Notes: a model not told the origin generated them from the sequence alone. Numbered from the stretch's first letter, positions 9,436 to 18,721 are shown. The stretch is DNA of 64,000 nucleotides from Bacteroidota bacterium (GCA_023428135.1 JAEYZG010000045.1:124001-188000); one strand, 5' to 3'. Program-made: numbers and translations.

Positions 9436-10513
9436 ATGACCAACGAACAATACAAAGATCTAAAAGGCAGAGTTGCTGCTTTGAGGAGGTATCTTTGACT
9501 ACGATAACAAAGTAGAACAGATAGCAGAATCAGAAAAAATTACGACAGCAGCCGATTTCTGGGACAACCCTAAAGAAGCAGAAGTGACACTTAAATCCAT
9601 CAAATCACTAAAGGTCTGGACGGATTACTACAAACAGGTGGAAGACAGCTTCAATGATTTTGAAACCCTTTATGAATTTTACGAAGCCGGGGATGTTGAT
9701 GAGACAGAGATCGACAAGGAATTCATCAAGGTTTCTAAAGATGTAGAAGGACTTGAATTCAAAAAAATGCTTAGTGGAGAGGAAGATCAGTTAAGCGCTA
9801 TTATTGAAATTAATCCAGGTGCAGGAGGAACAGAAAGTAATGACTGGGCTGGAATGCTAATGAGGATGTATATCATGTGGGCAGAAGCCCATAAATTTGG
9901 TGTAAAAGAAGTCAACTATCAGGCTGGTGAAGTTGCCGGCGTAAAGTCTGTAACACTGGAGATCACAGGAGATTTCGCTTATGGATACCTGAAATCAGAA
10001 ATCGGAGTACACAGACTGGTTAGGGTCTCCCCTTTTGATTCAGGAGGAAGAAGGCACACTTCCTTTGCCAGTGTTTTTACCTATCCTGTAGTAGATGACA
10101 CGATCGAGATCGATATTAATCCCGCAGATATTGAATGGGATACCTTCAGAGCTGGGGGAGCAGGCGGACAGAACGTAAATAAAGTAGAAACTGCAGTACG
10201 TTTGAGACACAAGCCTTCAGGACTTATTATAGAGTGTCAGCAGGAACGTTCTCAGCTTCAAAACAAAGACAAAGCTTTGAAACTTTTAAAATCCAGACTT
10301 TATCAGATAGAAGTAGACAAGAAAAACGAAGCAAGAGCAGCCGTAGAAAGTACAAAGAAGCGAATAGATTTCGGATCACAGATACGCAACTATGTATTGC
10401 ATCCGTACAAGCTTGTCAAAGATTTAAGAACAGGTATAGAACGCACCGATGTTCAGAATGTACTAGACGGAGATCTGGATGAATACATCAAAGGATTTTT
10501 AATGGAAGCATAA
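9436..10513 (+). CDS. prfB: Peptide chain release factor 2, expressed by programmed +1 frameshift
   Basis: The gene is in two frames. ATG at 9436 opens a 20-codon reading that ends at TGA 9496-9498, and the remainder is read from GAC at 9497 after a +1 shift, giving about 358 residues, normal for RF2. RF2 recognises UGA/UAA stops and triggers peptide release in the ribosome. The main part has the stop-recognition motif VRVSPFDSGG and the catalytic RAGGAGGQNVNK (GGQ) loop. Annotating only the long frame would give a false internal start and lose the N-terminus (MTNEQYKDLKGRVAALRRYL then DYDNKVEQ). A strong terminator follows immediately. The shift site implies the usual autoregulation: when RF2 is scarce, pausing at the in-frame UGA favours the shift. 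Confidence 0.95.
9484..9499 (+). promoter_or_regulatory. prfB programmed +1 frameshift site
   Basis: AGGAGG (9484-9489), spacer TAT, slippery CTT (9493-9495), in-frame stop TGA (9496-9498) and the following C reproduce the classical RF2 recoding element. The perfect Shine-Dalgarno-like hexamer stands out because ordinary starts in this window lack such sequences. Confidence 0.95.
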
Positions 10514-10523
10514 ATACAGACAG

Positions 10524-10559
10524 GCCCCGACAAAAGTCGGGGCTTATTTTTTGTTTTTC
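10524..10559 (+). terminator. Intrinsic terminator after prfB
   Basis: A perfect 8-bp GC-rich stem GCCCCGAC/GTCGGGGC (10524-10531, 10536-10543) with an AAAA loop is followed by a T-rich tract. It ends the TPR-adenosyltransferase-prfB run. Confidence 0.92.
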
Positions 10560-10982
10560 ATTCCATATTTCTTCACCTTATTTTTTTAACCTCTATTTTA
10601 TCAAACTTTTATCCCTTTTAAATAAACAAAAATGTTTACCAAAATTTTCGTGAGTAAAAAATCAATTTTTATCATCTAAAAAAATCAGCAGATTGCAAAA
10701 AGTATATAAAATAATACACAACAATATCTTCTTTTACAAAAACAACACGCCAAATAAGTTTAATTTTTTATCCAAATAGTACCAAAATGCAGGTTAGTAA
10801 AAATTTATCACGATAAAAATTATTTCGTCTAAAAACTGTAACCTTTTTTTAAAGTAGTAACACATAATTGATTTACAAGGAATTTAAGGGAGTTTTGTTT
10901 GCCTCCTATTATTTTTATTTGTATTCTCGCAGATTCGTCAAAAAAAAAATCAAACTATTTAACCAAATAATCACACTTAAAC
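10560..10982 (+). other. Long AT-rich leader of the SusC/SusD locus
   Basis: About 420 bp without a supportable gene precede susC and should contain the locus promoter and any operator. A small palindrome is at 10804-10817. No clear -33/-7 pair could be fixed. Confidence 0.55.
10804..10817. promoter_or_regulatory. Possible operator palindrome upstream of susC
   Basis: TTTATC and GATAAA form perfect 6-bp arms around an AC centre, about 165 bp before the susC start. The element is short and AT-rich, so chance is a real alternative. Confidence 0.25.
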
Positions 10983-13900
10983 ATGAGAAAAAAGCTACCA
11001 CCGAAAATCTCCCGGAGAGGTAATTTTATTACATCTCCGAGAATTTTTAAGATTGCGTTAACCCTCGCTGTCATTTTAGTCGGCTTTATGCAGGCAATGG
11101 CACAAAATGCAATTCCAATCACAGGAAGAATAGTATCAGATGATGGAGAAAGTATCCCAGGAGTTACAATTGCCATCAAAGGAACTTCAGCTGGAACAAT
11201 CACCGACGAGAACGGAGATTTTTCCATATCAGTACCGGATAGCAATGCAGTATTAATTGTGAGTTACATAGGCTTTGTAACTCAGGAAATAAAAGTAGGA
11301 AATCAGACAGTTGTAAATGTGAAACTGCCAGCAGACAACAAACTTGACGAAGTTGTTGTCGTTGGTTATGGAACACAGAAGAAGACTGATGTAACAGGTG
11401 CAATATCTTCGGTAAAAGGTGCTGATATTTCCAAAGTAGTGGCAATAGATCCTGTGCAATCGATACAAGGAAGAGTTACAGGAGTTAGCGTTACACAAAA
11501 CTCAGGTGCACCTGGATCCCCTCTATCTGTACGTATCAGAGGGGTTGGTACAATCAACAGCAGTGATCCATTATATTTAGTGAACGGAGTGCCTGTGCCA
11601 GATCTTGGATTTATAAATTCAAGCGACATAGAATCTGTTAACATCCTTAAAGATGCATCTGCTTGCGCTGTTTATGGAGCTCGTGCAGCAAACGGTGTTG
11701 TTCTTGTCACTACCAAAGGAGGCTCAAACAGAAAAACCTCTTATGAATTCAATGCCCTCACAGGAGTTTCAAGAGAATGGAAGAGATACAATCTCCTGGA
11801 TGCCAAAGAGTGGGCTACATTGAGCAATGAAGCTACAATGGCAGACAATGGTACTATCAGGTACAATCCTGATACATTAGGAGCAGGCACAGACTGGCAG
11901 AACCAGATATTCAGAAAAGCCATCATGCAGAACTATTCTCTAAGTGCTTCAGGTGGAACTGAAAAGACAAATTTCCATATCTCAGGAAGTTATCTGCAAC
12001 AAGAAGGTATTTTACTAAACTCTGATTACAACAGGTTAAATTTTAATACAAGGATCGATCATCAGTTACATAAAAATCTGAAAGTAGGTACATTTATGAA
12101 CGTATCCTCCTTTAACAGAGCTCAGCTTTATGATGCAGACCCTTATAACTCAGTAATTGCTGGTGCCCTTAACATGGATCCTATCACAAAAGTGTATTCA
12201 GGTCGTGGAGGAGACTCGATATTTGCAACGGGATTAGGCAGAACAGATGTGCCCAACCCAATGGCACGTCTTACCTATAATACTAATAAATTTAAAGGAG
12301 TAAATTTTATAGGAAACTGGTTTGCCGAATATCAAATTATCAAAGGATTAAAAATCAAATCTAACCTTGGCTATGTATCCAACCGCTTTACTCAAAACCA
12401 ATTTAACGGAAGGTATTATATGTCAATCGGCGAAAAACTTGACAATGCCCAGGTTATAGTTCAACAAAATCAAACAAGAACTTATGTTTGGGAGAATTCT
12501 TTAAATTATTCTAAAACACTTGCTGAAGATCACCAGATTGACGGTTTGTTCCTAATTGGATTACAGAACACCAGATTTGACTATTTCCGTGCGACTAAGG
12601 ATGGAACCTTCAGTAATGATCCGAGTCAGCAATATCTGACCTCAGGCTCAGTAAACCCAAATGCTCAGGGTGAAGGCACAGAATCAGCATTGTTTTCCTA
12701 TGTAGGCAGAATCAACTATTCATACAAGGGAAAATACCAGCTTACTGCAAATACAAGGCTTGACGGATCTTCAAGATTCACAAAAGAAAACAGATGGGGT
12801 ATCTTTCCATCTTTTGCAGCAGGATGGATTGTTTCAGAAGAAAGTTTTATGCAACCGGTTAGAGACATAGTAAATTTCTTAAAACTAAGAGCCAGCTGGG
12901 GTAAACTCGGCAATCAAAATGTTCCAGGTAATGACTATCCTTATGTAACAACTATCGACCAAGGTTACAACTACTCATTTAACAATAATCCCGCGTACGG
13001 CAGCACACCTCTGGGCGCAGGTAACAAAAACATCAAATGGGAAACTGTAACAACTTCCAACTTTGGGATTGACTTTGGCTTCCTTAACAACAGAATCACA
13101 TTCTCTGCTGATTATTTTATCAGAAATACTTCTGATATGATTTATTCTAGAATTATCCCTTCCTATACAGGAGTAGAAGAAGCTCCTTTTGTTAATGCAG
13201 GAGCTATGACAAACAAAGGAGTTGAACTTTCCGCAGAATATAGAAATAACATAGGAAAAGTAAACTATAGGGTAGGTGGTAACTTTACTGCTATTAAAAA
13301 CAAAGTAACCAAACTTGACGACCCTATATACGATGGTCAATTCAGAGGTATGCTAACAAACATCACCCAACAGGGAAGCTCTATGGCACAGTTTTATGGT
13401 TACCAAGTTGAGGGAATCGTTCAGACAGCAGAAGAGGCTGCAGCCTTGCAAAGTATACAGGAAAAAGTTCGTCCGGGAGACTTTAAATTTAAAGATATAG
13501 ATGGCAATGGAAAGATTGATGAAAAAGACCAAACAACACTTGGCAGCCCTCTTCCTAAATTTGTTTATGGATTTAACGGCGATGTAGAATATAAAGGATT
13601 TGATCTTTCTATTTTCTTTCAGGGATCATATGGAAACAAAATCTTTAACGGTAACAAGTATACACTTGAAGGCGGGGTTCCATACAATAATTTTTCAGAA
13701 GAAATGCTTAACAGATGGACAGGTACAGGAACGTCCAATGATGTACCAAGAGTCACATATGATGATCCAAATAAAAACAGAAGGGTTTCCAGCTATTATG
13801 TAGAAAGCGGATCATTCCTGAGAATCAGATCTGCTCAGTTAGGATATACACTACCTGTTAAATATTCAAATCTGGTAAAGCTGGAAAAATTAAGAGTTTA

Positions 13901-14075
13901 CATTATGGCTCAAAACCTTTATACATTTACCAAATATTCAGGTCTTGATCCAGAAATCGGAACATACACTCCTGACTTCGCCCGTACAAGATCTTTCCTT
14001 GATGTTGGAATTGATAAAGGAGGAACCTATCCTCAGGCAAGAACATGGTTATTTGGTATAAGCGCAACATTCTAA
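10983..14075 (+). CDS. SusC/RagA-family TonB-dependent outer-membrane transporter
   Basis: This 1030-residue protein has the SusC layout. A long basic leader and signal peptide end near MQAMAQ (about residue 41). A carboxypeptidase-regulatory-like beta-sandwich (about 43-118, GRIVSDDGESIPGVTIAIKG) follows, then the DEVVVVGYGTQKK signature (about 122-134), plug domain, and a long beta-barrel ending in the terminal aromatic residue of FGISATF. Such proteins import oligomers bound by a SusD lipoprotein, powered by TonB. susD starts 21 bp after the stop and a PKD lipoprotein follows that. No sigma/anti-sigma pair or glycosidase is directly attached, so the substrate is unknown; the secreted GH5 endoglucanase about 7 kb away makes a glucan fragment a reasonable guess. 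Confidence 0.95.
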   Translation: MRKKLPPKISRRGNFITSPRIFKIALTLAVILVGFMQAMAQNAIPITGRIVSDDGESIPGVTIAIKGTSAGTITDENGDFSISVPDSNAVLIVSYIGFVTQEIKVGNQTVVNVKLPADNKLDEVVVVGYGTQKKTDVTGAISSVKGADISKVVAIDPVQSIQGRVTGVSVTQNSGAPGSPLSVRIRGVGTINSSDPLYLVNGVPVPDLGFINSSDIESVNILKDASACAVYGARAANGVVLVTTKGGSNRKTSYEFNALTGVSREWKRYNLLDAKEWATLSNEATMADNGTIRYNPDTLGAGTDWQNQIFRKAIMQNYSLSASGGTEKTNFHISGSYLQQEGILLNSDYNRLNFNTRIDHQLHKNLKVGTFMNVSSFNRAQLYDADPYNSVIAGALNMDPITKVYSGRGGDSIFATGLGRTDVPNPMARLTYNTNKFKGVNFIGNWFAEYQIIKGLKIKSNLGYVSNRFTQNQFNGRYYMSIGEKLDNAQVIVQQNQTRTYVWENSLNYSKTLAEDHQIDGLFLIGLQNTRFDYFRATKDGTFSNDPSQQYLTSGSVNPNAQGEGTESALFSYVGRINYSYKGKYQLTANTRLDGSSRFTKENRWGIFPSFAAGWIVSEESFMQPVRDIVNFLKLRASWGKLGNQNVPGNDYPYVTTIDQGYNYSFNNNPAYGSTPLGAGNKNIKWETVTTSNFGIDFGFLNNRITFSADYFIRNTSDMIYSRIIPSYTGVEEAPFVNAGAMTNKGVELSAEYRNNIGKVNYRVGGNFTAIKNKVTKLDDPIYDGQFRGMLTNITQQGSSMAQFYGYQVEGIVQTAEEAAALQSIQEKVRPGDFKFKDIDGNGKIDEKDQTTLGSPLPKFVYGFNGDVEYKGFDLSIFFQGSYGNKIFNGNKYTLEGGVPYNNFSEEMLNRWTGTGTSNDVPRVTYDDPNKNRRVSSYYVESGSFLRIRSAQLGYTLPVKYSNLVKLEKLRVYIMAQNLYTFTKYSGLDPEIGTYTPDFARTRSFLDVGIDKGGTYPQARTWLFGISATF

Positions 14076-14096
14076 TCAAATTAAACTGCTAAAAAA

Positions 14097-15632
14097 ATGC
14101 TAAAAAAAGCTAAACTTATATATTTAATCTTTGCCGCTTCATTATTTAGTAGCTGCAAAAAAGAATTCCTGGATAAGGAACCTCAGGTTTCTCTTGTAGA
14201 TGAAATTTTTTACAAAACCGATCAGGATATGATTGCTGCCATTAACGCAGCATACGACCCTTTAACAATGGAATCAGACAGACTAGGACAGCAATTCTGC
14301 CTTCCTTTTCTATTTGGAGATGTAGTTTCAGATGACGCACTTAAAGGAGGAAGCGGGGATCCGGACCAGGCTAATTTTGATTATCTCGAAAAATTCAAAG
14401 GAGAATCCAGATTTCAAGAACTTCTTTTGGTATGGAAAAAAAACTATACTGGTATTTACAGATCTAACCTCGTAATTCAGTTTGCTCCAAAATCCAATGC
14501 CAGTGGGGATATAAAAAACAGAGTAACATTAGAAGCTAAATTTTTAAGGGCATACTATCATTTTGAACTAGTAAAAATGTTTGGTGATGTACCACTTGTT
14601 ACGAAAGTCCTGAATCCTGATGAATACACATTAGAAAGAAGTCCCAAAGCTGAAGTTTACAAACAAATTGAAGCAGATCTTACAGAAGCATTATCTTTAC
14701 CTGAAAAAGGACAAATTGAATTGGGAAGAGCAACCAAAAGTGCAGCTCATGCACTTCTGGCAAGAGTTCAGATGTATCAGACTCTTGACAATCCTACAAA
14801 ATGGTCTGAGGTTTTAAAAAATGCAGAAGCTGTTATTAAATCTAACATTTATGATCTTGAACCTAATTTTTCAACAATTCATTCCACTGCTAAAGAAAAC
14901 GGCATAGAGTCTATTTTTGAAATTCAATTTGCTTCAGGTATCCCAGGAAGAGGAGGCGATAATAATTCTCCATGGGGAAGTGGTAATGAAGGAACATTCC
15001 TTAATGTAATGATAAGAGGAAGAGACAATGGAGGATGGGGATTTAATTGCCCTACCATAGACTTACTAAATGAATTTCGTAAGGAACCAATGAATGCCAC
15101 TACCGATGATCCTCGTTTAAAAGCCACAATTATACAGAATGGGGATAGTGTTAATGGAGAAGTATATAAAGCAAGCATCAATAATTACCCCTACACTGGA
15201 ACATATTGCAGAAAGTATTCAGAACGCCACCTATCTAGTTTCCTTGACCCAAGTGATGGACCTTCCAACTATCGTGTAATCAGATATGCTGACGTACTCT
15301 TAATGGCTGCAGAAGCCGCCAATGAACTTGGAAACTCAGGAGATGCTCTTAAATATCTTAACATGGTTAGAAAAAGAGTTAATATGCCCGCGAAGAATGA
15401 AACTGGAAAGGACGCTTTAAGAGCTATAATCTGGAGAGAAAGAAGAGTTGAATTAGCTTTAGAAGGACACAGATTCTTTGATCTTGTAAGACAAGGAAGA
15501 GCGGCTCTAGTAATGACCAAAACACCTGAAGGAAGTGGTTTCAAAGCCGGAACTCATGAAGTATTTCCTATACCATTGTCTGAAGTTCAATTATCCAAAG
15601 GTAAAATCGCTCAAAACAAAGGTTATTTTTAA
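14097..15632 (+). CDS. SusD/RagB-family substrate-binding lipoprotein
   Basis: The 511-residue protein starts with a lipoprotein signal whose lipobox cysteine is Cys20 (SLFSSC), followed by KKEFLDKEP, the typical SusD start. The N-terminal TPR-like helical region includes LEAKFLRAYYHFELVKMFGD, and the C-terminal RagB/SusD domain includes YRVIRYADVLLMAAEAANEL, IIWRERRVELALEGHRFFDL and the closing HEVFPIPLSEVQLS. It sits on the outer surface and forms the lid of the SusC barrel. It lies 21 bp after susC and 17 bp before the next lipoprotein gene, so the three are almost certainly one operon. Confidence 0.95.
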   Translation: MLKKAKLIYLIFAASLFSSCKKEFLDKEPQVSLVDEIFYKTDQDMIAAINAAYDPLTMESDRLGQQFCLPFLFGDVVSDDALKGGSGDPDQANFDYLEKFKGESRFQELLLVWKKNYTGIYRSNLVIQFAPKSNASGDIKNRVTLEAKFLRAYYHFELVKMFGDVPLVTKVLNPDEYTLERSPKAEVYKQIEADLTEALSLPEKGQIELGRATKSAAHALLARVQMYQTLDNPTKWSEVLKNAEAVIKSNIYDLEPNFSTIHSTAKENGIESIFEIQFASGIPGRGGDNNSPWGSGNEGTFLNVMIRGRDNGGWGFNCPTIDLLNEFRKEPMNATTDDPRLKATIIQNGDSVNGEVYKASINNYPYTGTYCRKYSERHLSSFLDPSDGPSNYRVIRYADVLLMAAEAANELGNSGDALKYLNMVRKRVNMPAKNETGKDALRAIIWRERRVELALEGHRFFDLVRQGRAALVMTKTPEGSGFKAGTHEVFPIPLSEVQLSKGKIAQNKGYF

Positions 15633-15649
15633 TATTTAAATTATTCAAT

Positions 15650-16798
15650 ATGAAACATATTAATATTCTTATAAATCTGGTACTTGTCGCTTTTATTGCT
15701 ATAAGCTGCCAACCCAAAAAAGGAAAGGACGAAGAGCTTCCTGCCCCTTCTATAGCTGATTTTGAAATAATTCAAGTTACGACTGACCCTACAGACAAAA
15801 ATACATTTACATTTAAAAACACAACCTCAGGAGCATTTATAAGCTCTTGGGATTTCGGGGGACTCTCAAAATCATCCTCTTCAAATGAAACTGTATTCTT
15901 TGGATATAAAGGAACTTACAAGATAAAATTATTAACTACTTCCAAAGGTGGGACTACTACTGTCACTAAAGATTTGGTTGTTGAAGAAGATAGTCCTTAT
16001 TCAGCTCAATTTGATATACAGAATGAAGGTAGCCATAAATTTAAAGTAATTTCAAAGGCACTTAATCCAACTTTCCAAATTTTTAAGTTTGAGAATGGTG
16101 ATAGTTCAGCTATAGACACTGTTATTTATTTTCCTTTTAAAGGAAGTTTTGACATAACACTAAAAGTTATTACAGCCAAAGGTGCATCTGCAATAACCAA
16201 AACAGTTGATGTTGCAGATGATGACCTTTCAAATCCAGCACTGACCAATGATGTATTTAAGTTCTTAACCGGTGGGCTAGAGGCTGTTAATGGCAAAACA
16301 TGGGTCCTTGCAAAAGCTTACGGATCTGGAGGCGTAGGAGCCAAAAACCTTGATTGGCCTAATTATTACGATTCGCCAAACGGCCCAGGAGGACCACCAT
16401 ATGATGATGGAATGTTGAGCAATGAATTCACATTCAAAATGAGGGAGTATCAATACATTCCCAAAAGCACTGCAGTGACAGCTAACTGGGCTTATGCAAA
16501 CAAATACTTTGGAAAAAACCAAGCACAATACCAGGATATCGCACTTTCTGATCCCAATCACAAACAAGCTCCATTTATCTTAAAACCTTCTGATAACGGA
16601 CCTTTTGGGCAGGGTTGGGCTATTGATATTGCGAATGACAGCTATTTGGGATATTTTGACAAGAGATTTCACAATGAAATTATAAAAATTTCAGAGGACT
16701 CTTTAGTTGTAAGACACTCATACAATGAAGATGATCTTACTGCTCCTATTGCAAATGATCCAAATGCTAGATATTTTAAATTTGTACCGAAAAAGTAA
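15650..16798 (+). CDS. PKD-domain surface lipoprotein (SusE/SGBP-like position)
   Basis: This 382-residue protein has a lipoprotein leader with lipobox Cys20 (FIAISC). Residues about 35-105 form a PKD-type beta-sandwich with the characteristic SSWDFGG and GYKGTYKIKL motifs, and a second PKD-like module (about 115-190) is weaker. The C-terminal half (about 200-382) begins with GKTWVLAKAYGSGG and is rich in aromatic residues, Gly and Asn. By analogy with other SusCD loci it would be the surface glycan-binding protein that holds substrate for the transporter. This is inferred from position and domain type. It is the last gene of the operon, before a strong terminator. Confidence 0.8.
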   Translation: MKHINILINLVLVAFIAISCQPKKGKDEELPAPSIADFEIIQVTTDPTDKNTFTFKNTTSGAFISSWDFGGLSKSSSSNETVFFGYKGTYKIKLLTTSKGGTTTVTKDLVVEEDSPYSAQFDIQNEGSHKFKVISKALNPTFQIFKFENGDSSAIDTVIYFPFKGSFDITLKVITAKGASAITKTVDVADDDLSNPALTNDVFKFLTGGLEAVNGKTWVLAKAYGSGGVGAKNLDWPNYYDSPNGPGGPPYDDGMLSNEFTFKMREYQYIPKSTAVTANWAYANKYFGKNQAQYQDIALSDPNHKQAPFILKPSDNGPFGQGWAIDIANDSYLGYFDKRFHNEIIKISEDSLVVRHSYNEDDLTAPIANDPNARYFKFVPKK

Positions 16799-16822
16799 TT
16801 TAAAAAAGTTTTCACCAAAAAA

Positions 16823-16847
16823 GCCCGAATTTTTCTCGGGCTTTTTT
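16823..16847 (+). terminator. Terminator of the susC-susD-lipoprotein operon
   Basis: Stem GCCCGA/TCGGGC (16823-16828, 16836-16841) is flanked by an A-run before and a T-run after, so the helix can extend. It lies 24 bp past the lipoprotein stop. Confidence 0.9.
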
Positions 16848-17079
16848 GTTATACTTTTATCCAATATAATTCCCTCATTCCCTCCTTTTAATAGAGGAAT
16901 CGAAAATAAAAGATCAAATTGCTACCCAATGATATTTAAACTATTTCTACATTTTTTACTCTTGCAAAAAATCAGCTACCATTTCATTTAACCCAAATAA
17001 GGATCCATAAGAATTATTACCGCAGTTCGACTAAGTTGATGCTTACTTGCTTTTAGGCCACAATTCAACTTCCTCACAA

Positions 17080-17128
17080 AATAACCATTCATGGTTATTG
17101 ACCTCTACTCATTTTTTGGCAAATATTG
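17080..17128 (+). promoter_or_regulatory. Inverted-repeat box 1 (NarL-type 7-2-7) overlapping a possible promoter
   Basis: AATAACCATTCATGGTTATT (17080-17099) is a 20-bp inverted repeat that reads as heptamers TAACCAT and ATGGTTA separated by two bases, the geometry used by NarL/FixJ-class regulators. The TATTG at its right end could be a Bacteroidota -33 element. AAATATTG at 17121-17128, 21 bases after the repeat, could be a degenerate -7 element (consensus TAnnTTTG). Two LuxR-type regulators are encoded just downstream. Regulator binding and promoter activity are inferred. Confidence 0.55.
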
Positions 17129-17132
17129 TATT

Positions 17133-17230
17133 GTGATTATTAAGTAATAACACTTGGGTAGTTCAACCAGCTAAATTTTCAAAAAACAAAAAAAACGGCA
17201 ATTTCATTATTTGAAGTTGTCGTTTTTTTT
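17133..17230 (+). ncRNA. Candidate small RNA 1 (about 97 nt)
   Basis: The segment downstream of box 1 has no useful reading frame and ends in an intrinsic terminator: stem 17195-17205/17213-17223 (ACGGCAATTTC with GAAGTTGTCGT, two G-U pairs) followed by eight T. Its first half contains GTGATTATTAAGTAATA (17133-17149) and AGTTCAACCAGCTAA (17160-17174). Both recur in the same order in the second unit at 17498. The 5' end is only estimated from the proposed -7 element. Confidence 0.5.
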
Positions 17231-17444
17231 ATTTAACCAATTTACATAACAAGTTATAACCACATATTCTCTTAACTGCTCAATTAAAGTTTGATTAAAA
17301 CTCATTAATCCATCTTTAGCATTCATTTTCTCACTTAGCAAGAATCAATAATAAGGCTATCTGATTTTACAGATGCTAGTCAATAGCTTAAAAAAGCTTT
17401 GAGCACTTAAAATCCATTTCAAATTTCTCTCTTTACTCATTAAA

Positions 17445-17493
17445 AATAACCATTAGTGGTTATTGACCTCAGGTCATAATTTTACAATTTTTA
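17445..17493 (+). promoter_or_regulatory. Inverted-repeat box 2 (NarL-type 7-2-7)
   Basis: AATAACCATTAGTGGTTATT (17445-17464) has perfect 8-bp outer arms and is followed by GACCTC exactly as box 1 is. The distance from the repeat to the conserved GTGATTATT block is 34 bases in both copies, so spacing is preserved. The -7 position (17486-17493) is weaker here than in the other copies. Confidence 0.55.
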
Positions 17494-17497
17494 CATC

Positions 17498-17596
17498 GTG
17501 ATTATTAAGTAATACTTGGGAAGTTCAACCAGCTAACTTTTTTACCTAAACTAAACTAAGACGGCAGATTCAAATTTTGAAGCTGCCGTTTTTTTT
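17498..17596 (+). ncRNA. Candidate small RNA 2 (about 98 nt), homologous to RNA 1
   Basis: It shares GTGATTATTAAGTAATA, CTTGGG and AGTTCAACCAGCTAA with unit 1, with a 3-base deletion between the first two blocks. It ends in a terminator stem at 17561-17573/17577-17589 (ACGGCAGATTCAA with TTGAAGCTGCCGT, one mismatch) and a run of eight T. The terminator sequence differs from unit 1 while pairing is kept, which suggests selection on structure. No coding potential is seen. Confidence 0.5.
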
Positions 17597-17714
17597 GCTT
17601 ACCATTAAGTAATTCCAGCAAATTTATTATTATTACACCTTAATTGATCGTACCTTTTGAGGGGTTAATCTATTTTTTTACAAAATCTTTTTTATTCACT
17701 AAACTTATTCTTCT

Positions 17715-18518
17715 ATGGGTGTTACTGATTTACAGAAAAAATATACTGAACTGAATGTCATCAATCAGGAGATTGTTTCTTTGGCAAATGAGCCTGATAT
17801 ATATTTTCATATTGAAAAAATAAAAAAACTCCAGGAGATATATCCGCATCTGAAACACTCCCCTAATATCATCTGTGTTATAGATATCTTAACTCAGGAA
17901 TATCTTTTTGTAAGTGACAATATCCTTGCTATTCTTGGCCATGAACCTTGCGATATATATAAAGAAGGTTTCAGAAAGACATTCTCTTTATTTGCGCCCA
18001 ATCAGCTTCAAATTATACTAGACAAGATATTTCCTACCATGTTTAAGTTTTTTAAACAGCATAAACAATCGGGAACACTAATGGATCTGAAAATCTCATT
18101 TTCTGCATTAATGAGTCATAAAGATGGCTCTCAAAGATGGTATCTGAATCAGATCACTGTTGTGAGACTAAATGAAGATAACAATCCGCACTGGCTATTA
18201 AAACAGGTAACAGATATTCATGATTTTAAAAACGATAATTTTATAACCTTTGTAATCGCCCAAAAAAACCAAAATGGTATTTATCGCAACATATATAAAG
18301 AATCCTTTTTATGTGATGAGGAATCTACCAACCTAACAGAAAGAGAAATTGAAATTCTACACCTCATGAGCCAGGGATTTTCAAGCAGAGAGATCGCAGA
18401 AGCTCTTTTTATCAGTCTGCACACCGTATACAAGCACAGAAAAAATATGTTAAAAAAAATGGATGTAAAAAGATCCGGAGACTTGATGAAAGCTGCAATG
18501 AAAGCAGGATTAATATAA
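17715..18518 (+). CDS. PAS-domain LuxR/NarL-type transcriptional regulator (copy 1)
   Basis: This 267-residue protein has a PAS-like sensor fold at about 50-172 (NIICVIDILTQEYLFVSDNI then a PAS core ending LLKQVTDIHDF) and a C-terminal LuxR-type helix-turn-helix at about 206-262. The recognition region is GFSSREIAEALFISLHTVYK, followed by HRKNMLKKM. No receiver domain or membrane segment is present, so it probably senses a cytoplasmic ligand, or a redox or protein signal. ATG at 17715 is the first start. It is clearly paralogous to the regulator at 19119, and both lie next to three NarL-like inverted repeats; binding to these is inferred. Confidence 0.88.
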   Translation: MGVTDLQKKYTELNVINQEIVSLANEPDIYFHIEKIKKLQEIYPHLKHSPNIICVIDILTQEYLFVSDNILAILGHEPCDIYKEGFRKTFSLFAPNQLQIILDKIFPTMFKFFKQHKQSGTLMDLKISFSALMSHKDGSQRWYLNQITVVRLNEDNNPHWLLKQVTDIHDFKNDNFITFVIAQKNQNGIYRNIYKESFLCDEESTNLTEREIEILHLMSQGFSSREIAEALFISLHTVYKHRKNMLKKMDVKRSGDLMKAAMKAGLI

Positions 18519-18669
18519 ACATCCCATGAGCAATACTAATCCTTCGACCAAAGTATCAATTTTTAAATTTAACTAATTGATCAAACCTATTTAATACAAT
18601 AATTACAAATTCCTTCTTTCCTTTTATTAAAGAATAGTCTAATGTCTTTTCTTTAATAAAACCATAAAA

Positions 18670-18718
18670 AATAACCAATATTGGTAATTGCCCACTTCAT
18701 TAAACCTTTCTAATATTG
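18670..18718 (+). promoter_or_regulatory. Inverted-repeat box 3 with the best -7 element
   Basis: AATAACCAATATTGGTAATT (18670-18689) contains the perfect palindrome ACCAATATTGGT and follows the same 7-2-7 pattern. TAATATTG at 18711-18718 fits the Bacteroidota -7 consensus with one mismatch and lies 21 bases after the repeat, exactly as the aligned position in box 1. The TTG at the repeat's right end would be the -33. Confidence 0.55.
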
Positions 18719-18721
18719 TCT

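Noticed and set aside
9584..10513. prfB as a 309-residue gene starting at an internal codon
   Set aside because: The upstream frame with the RF2 N-terminus and the recoding site shows that the gene starts at 9436.
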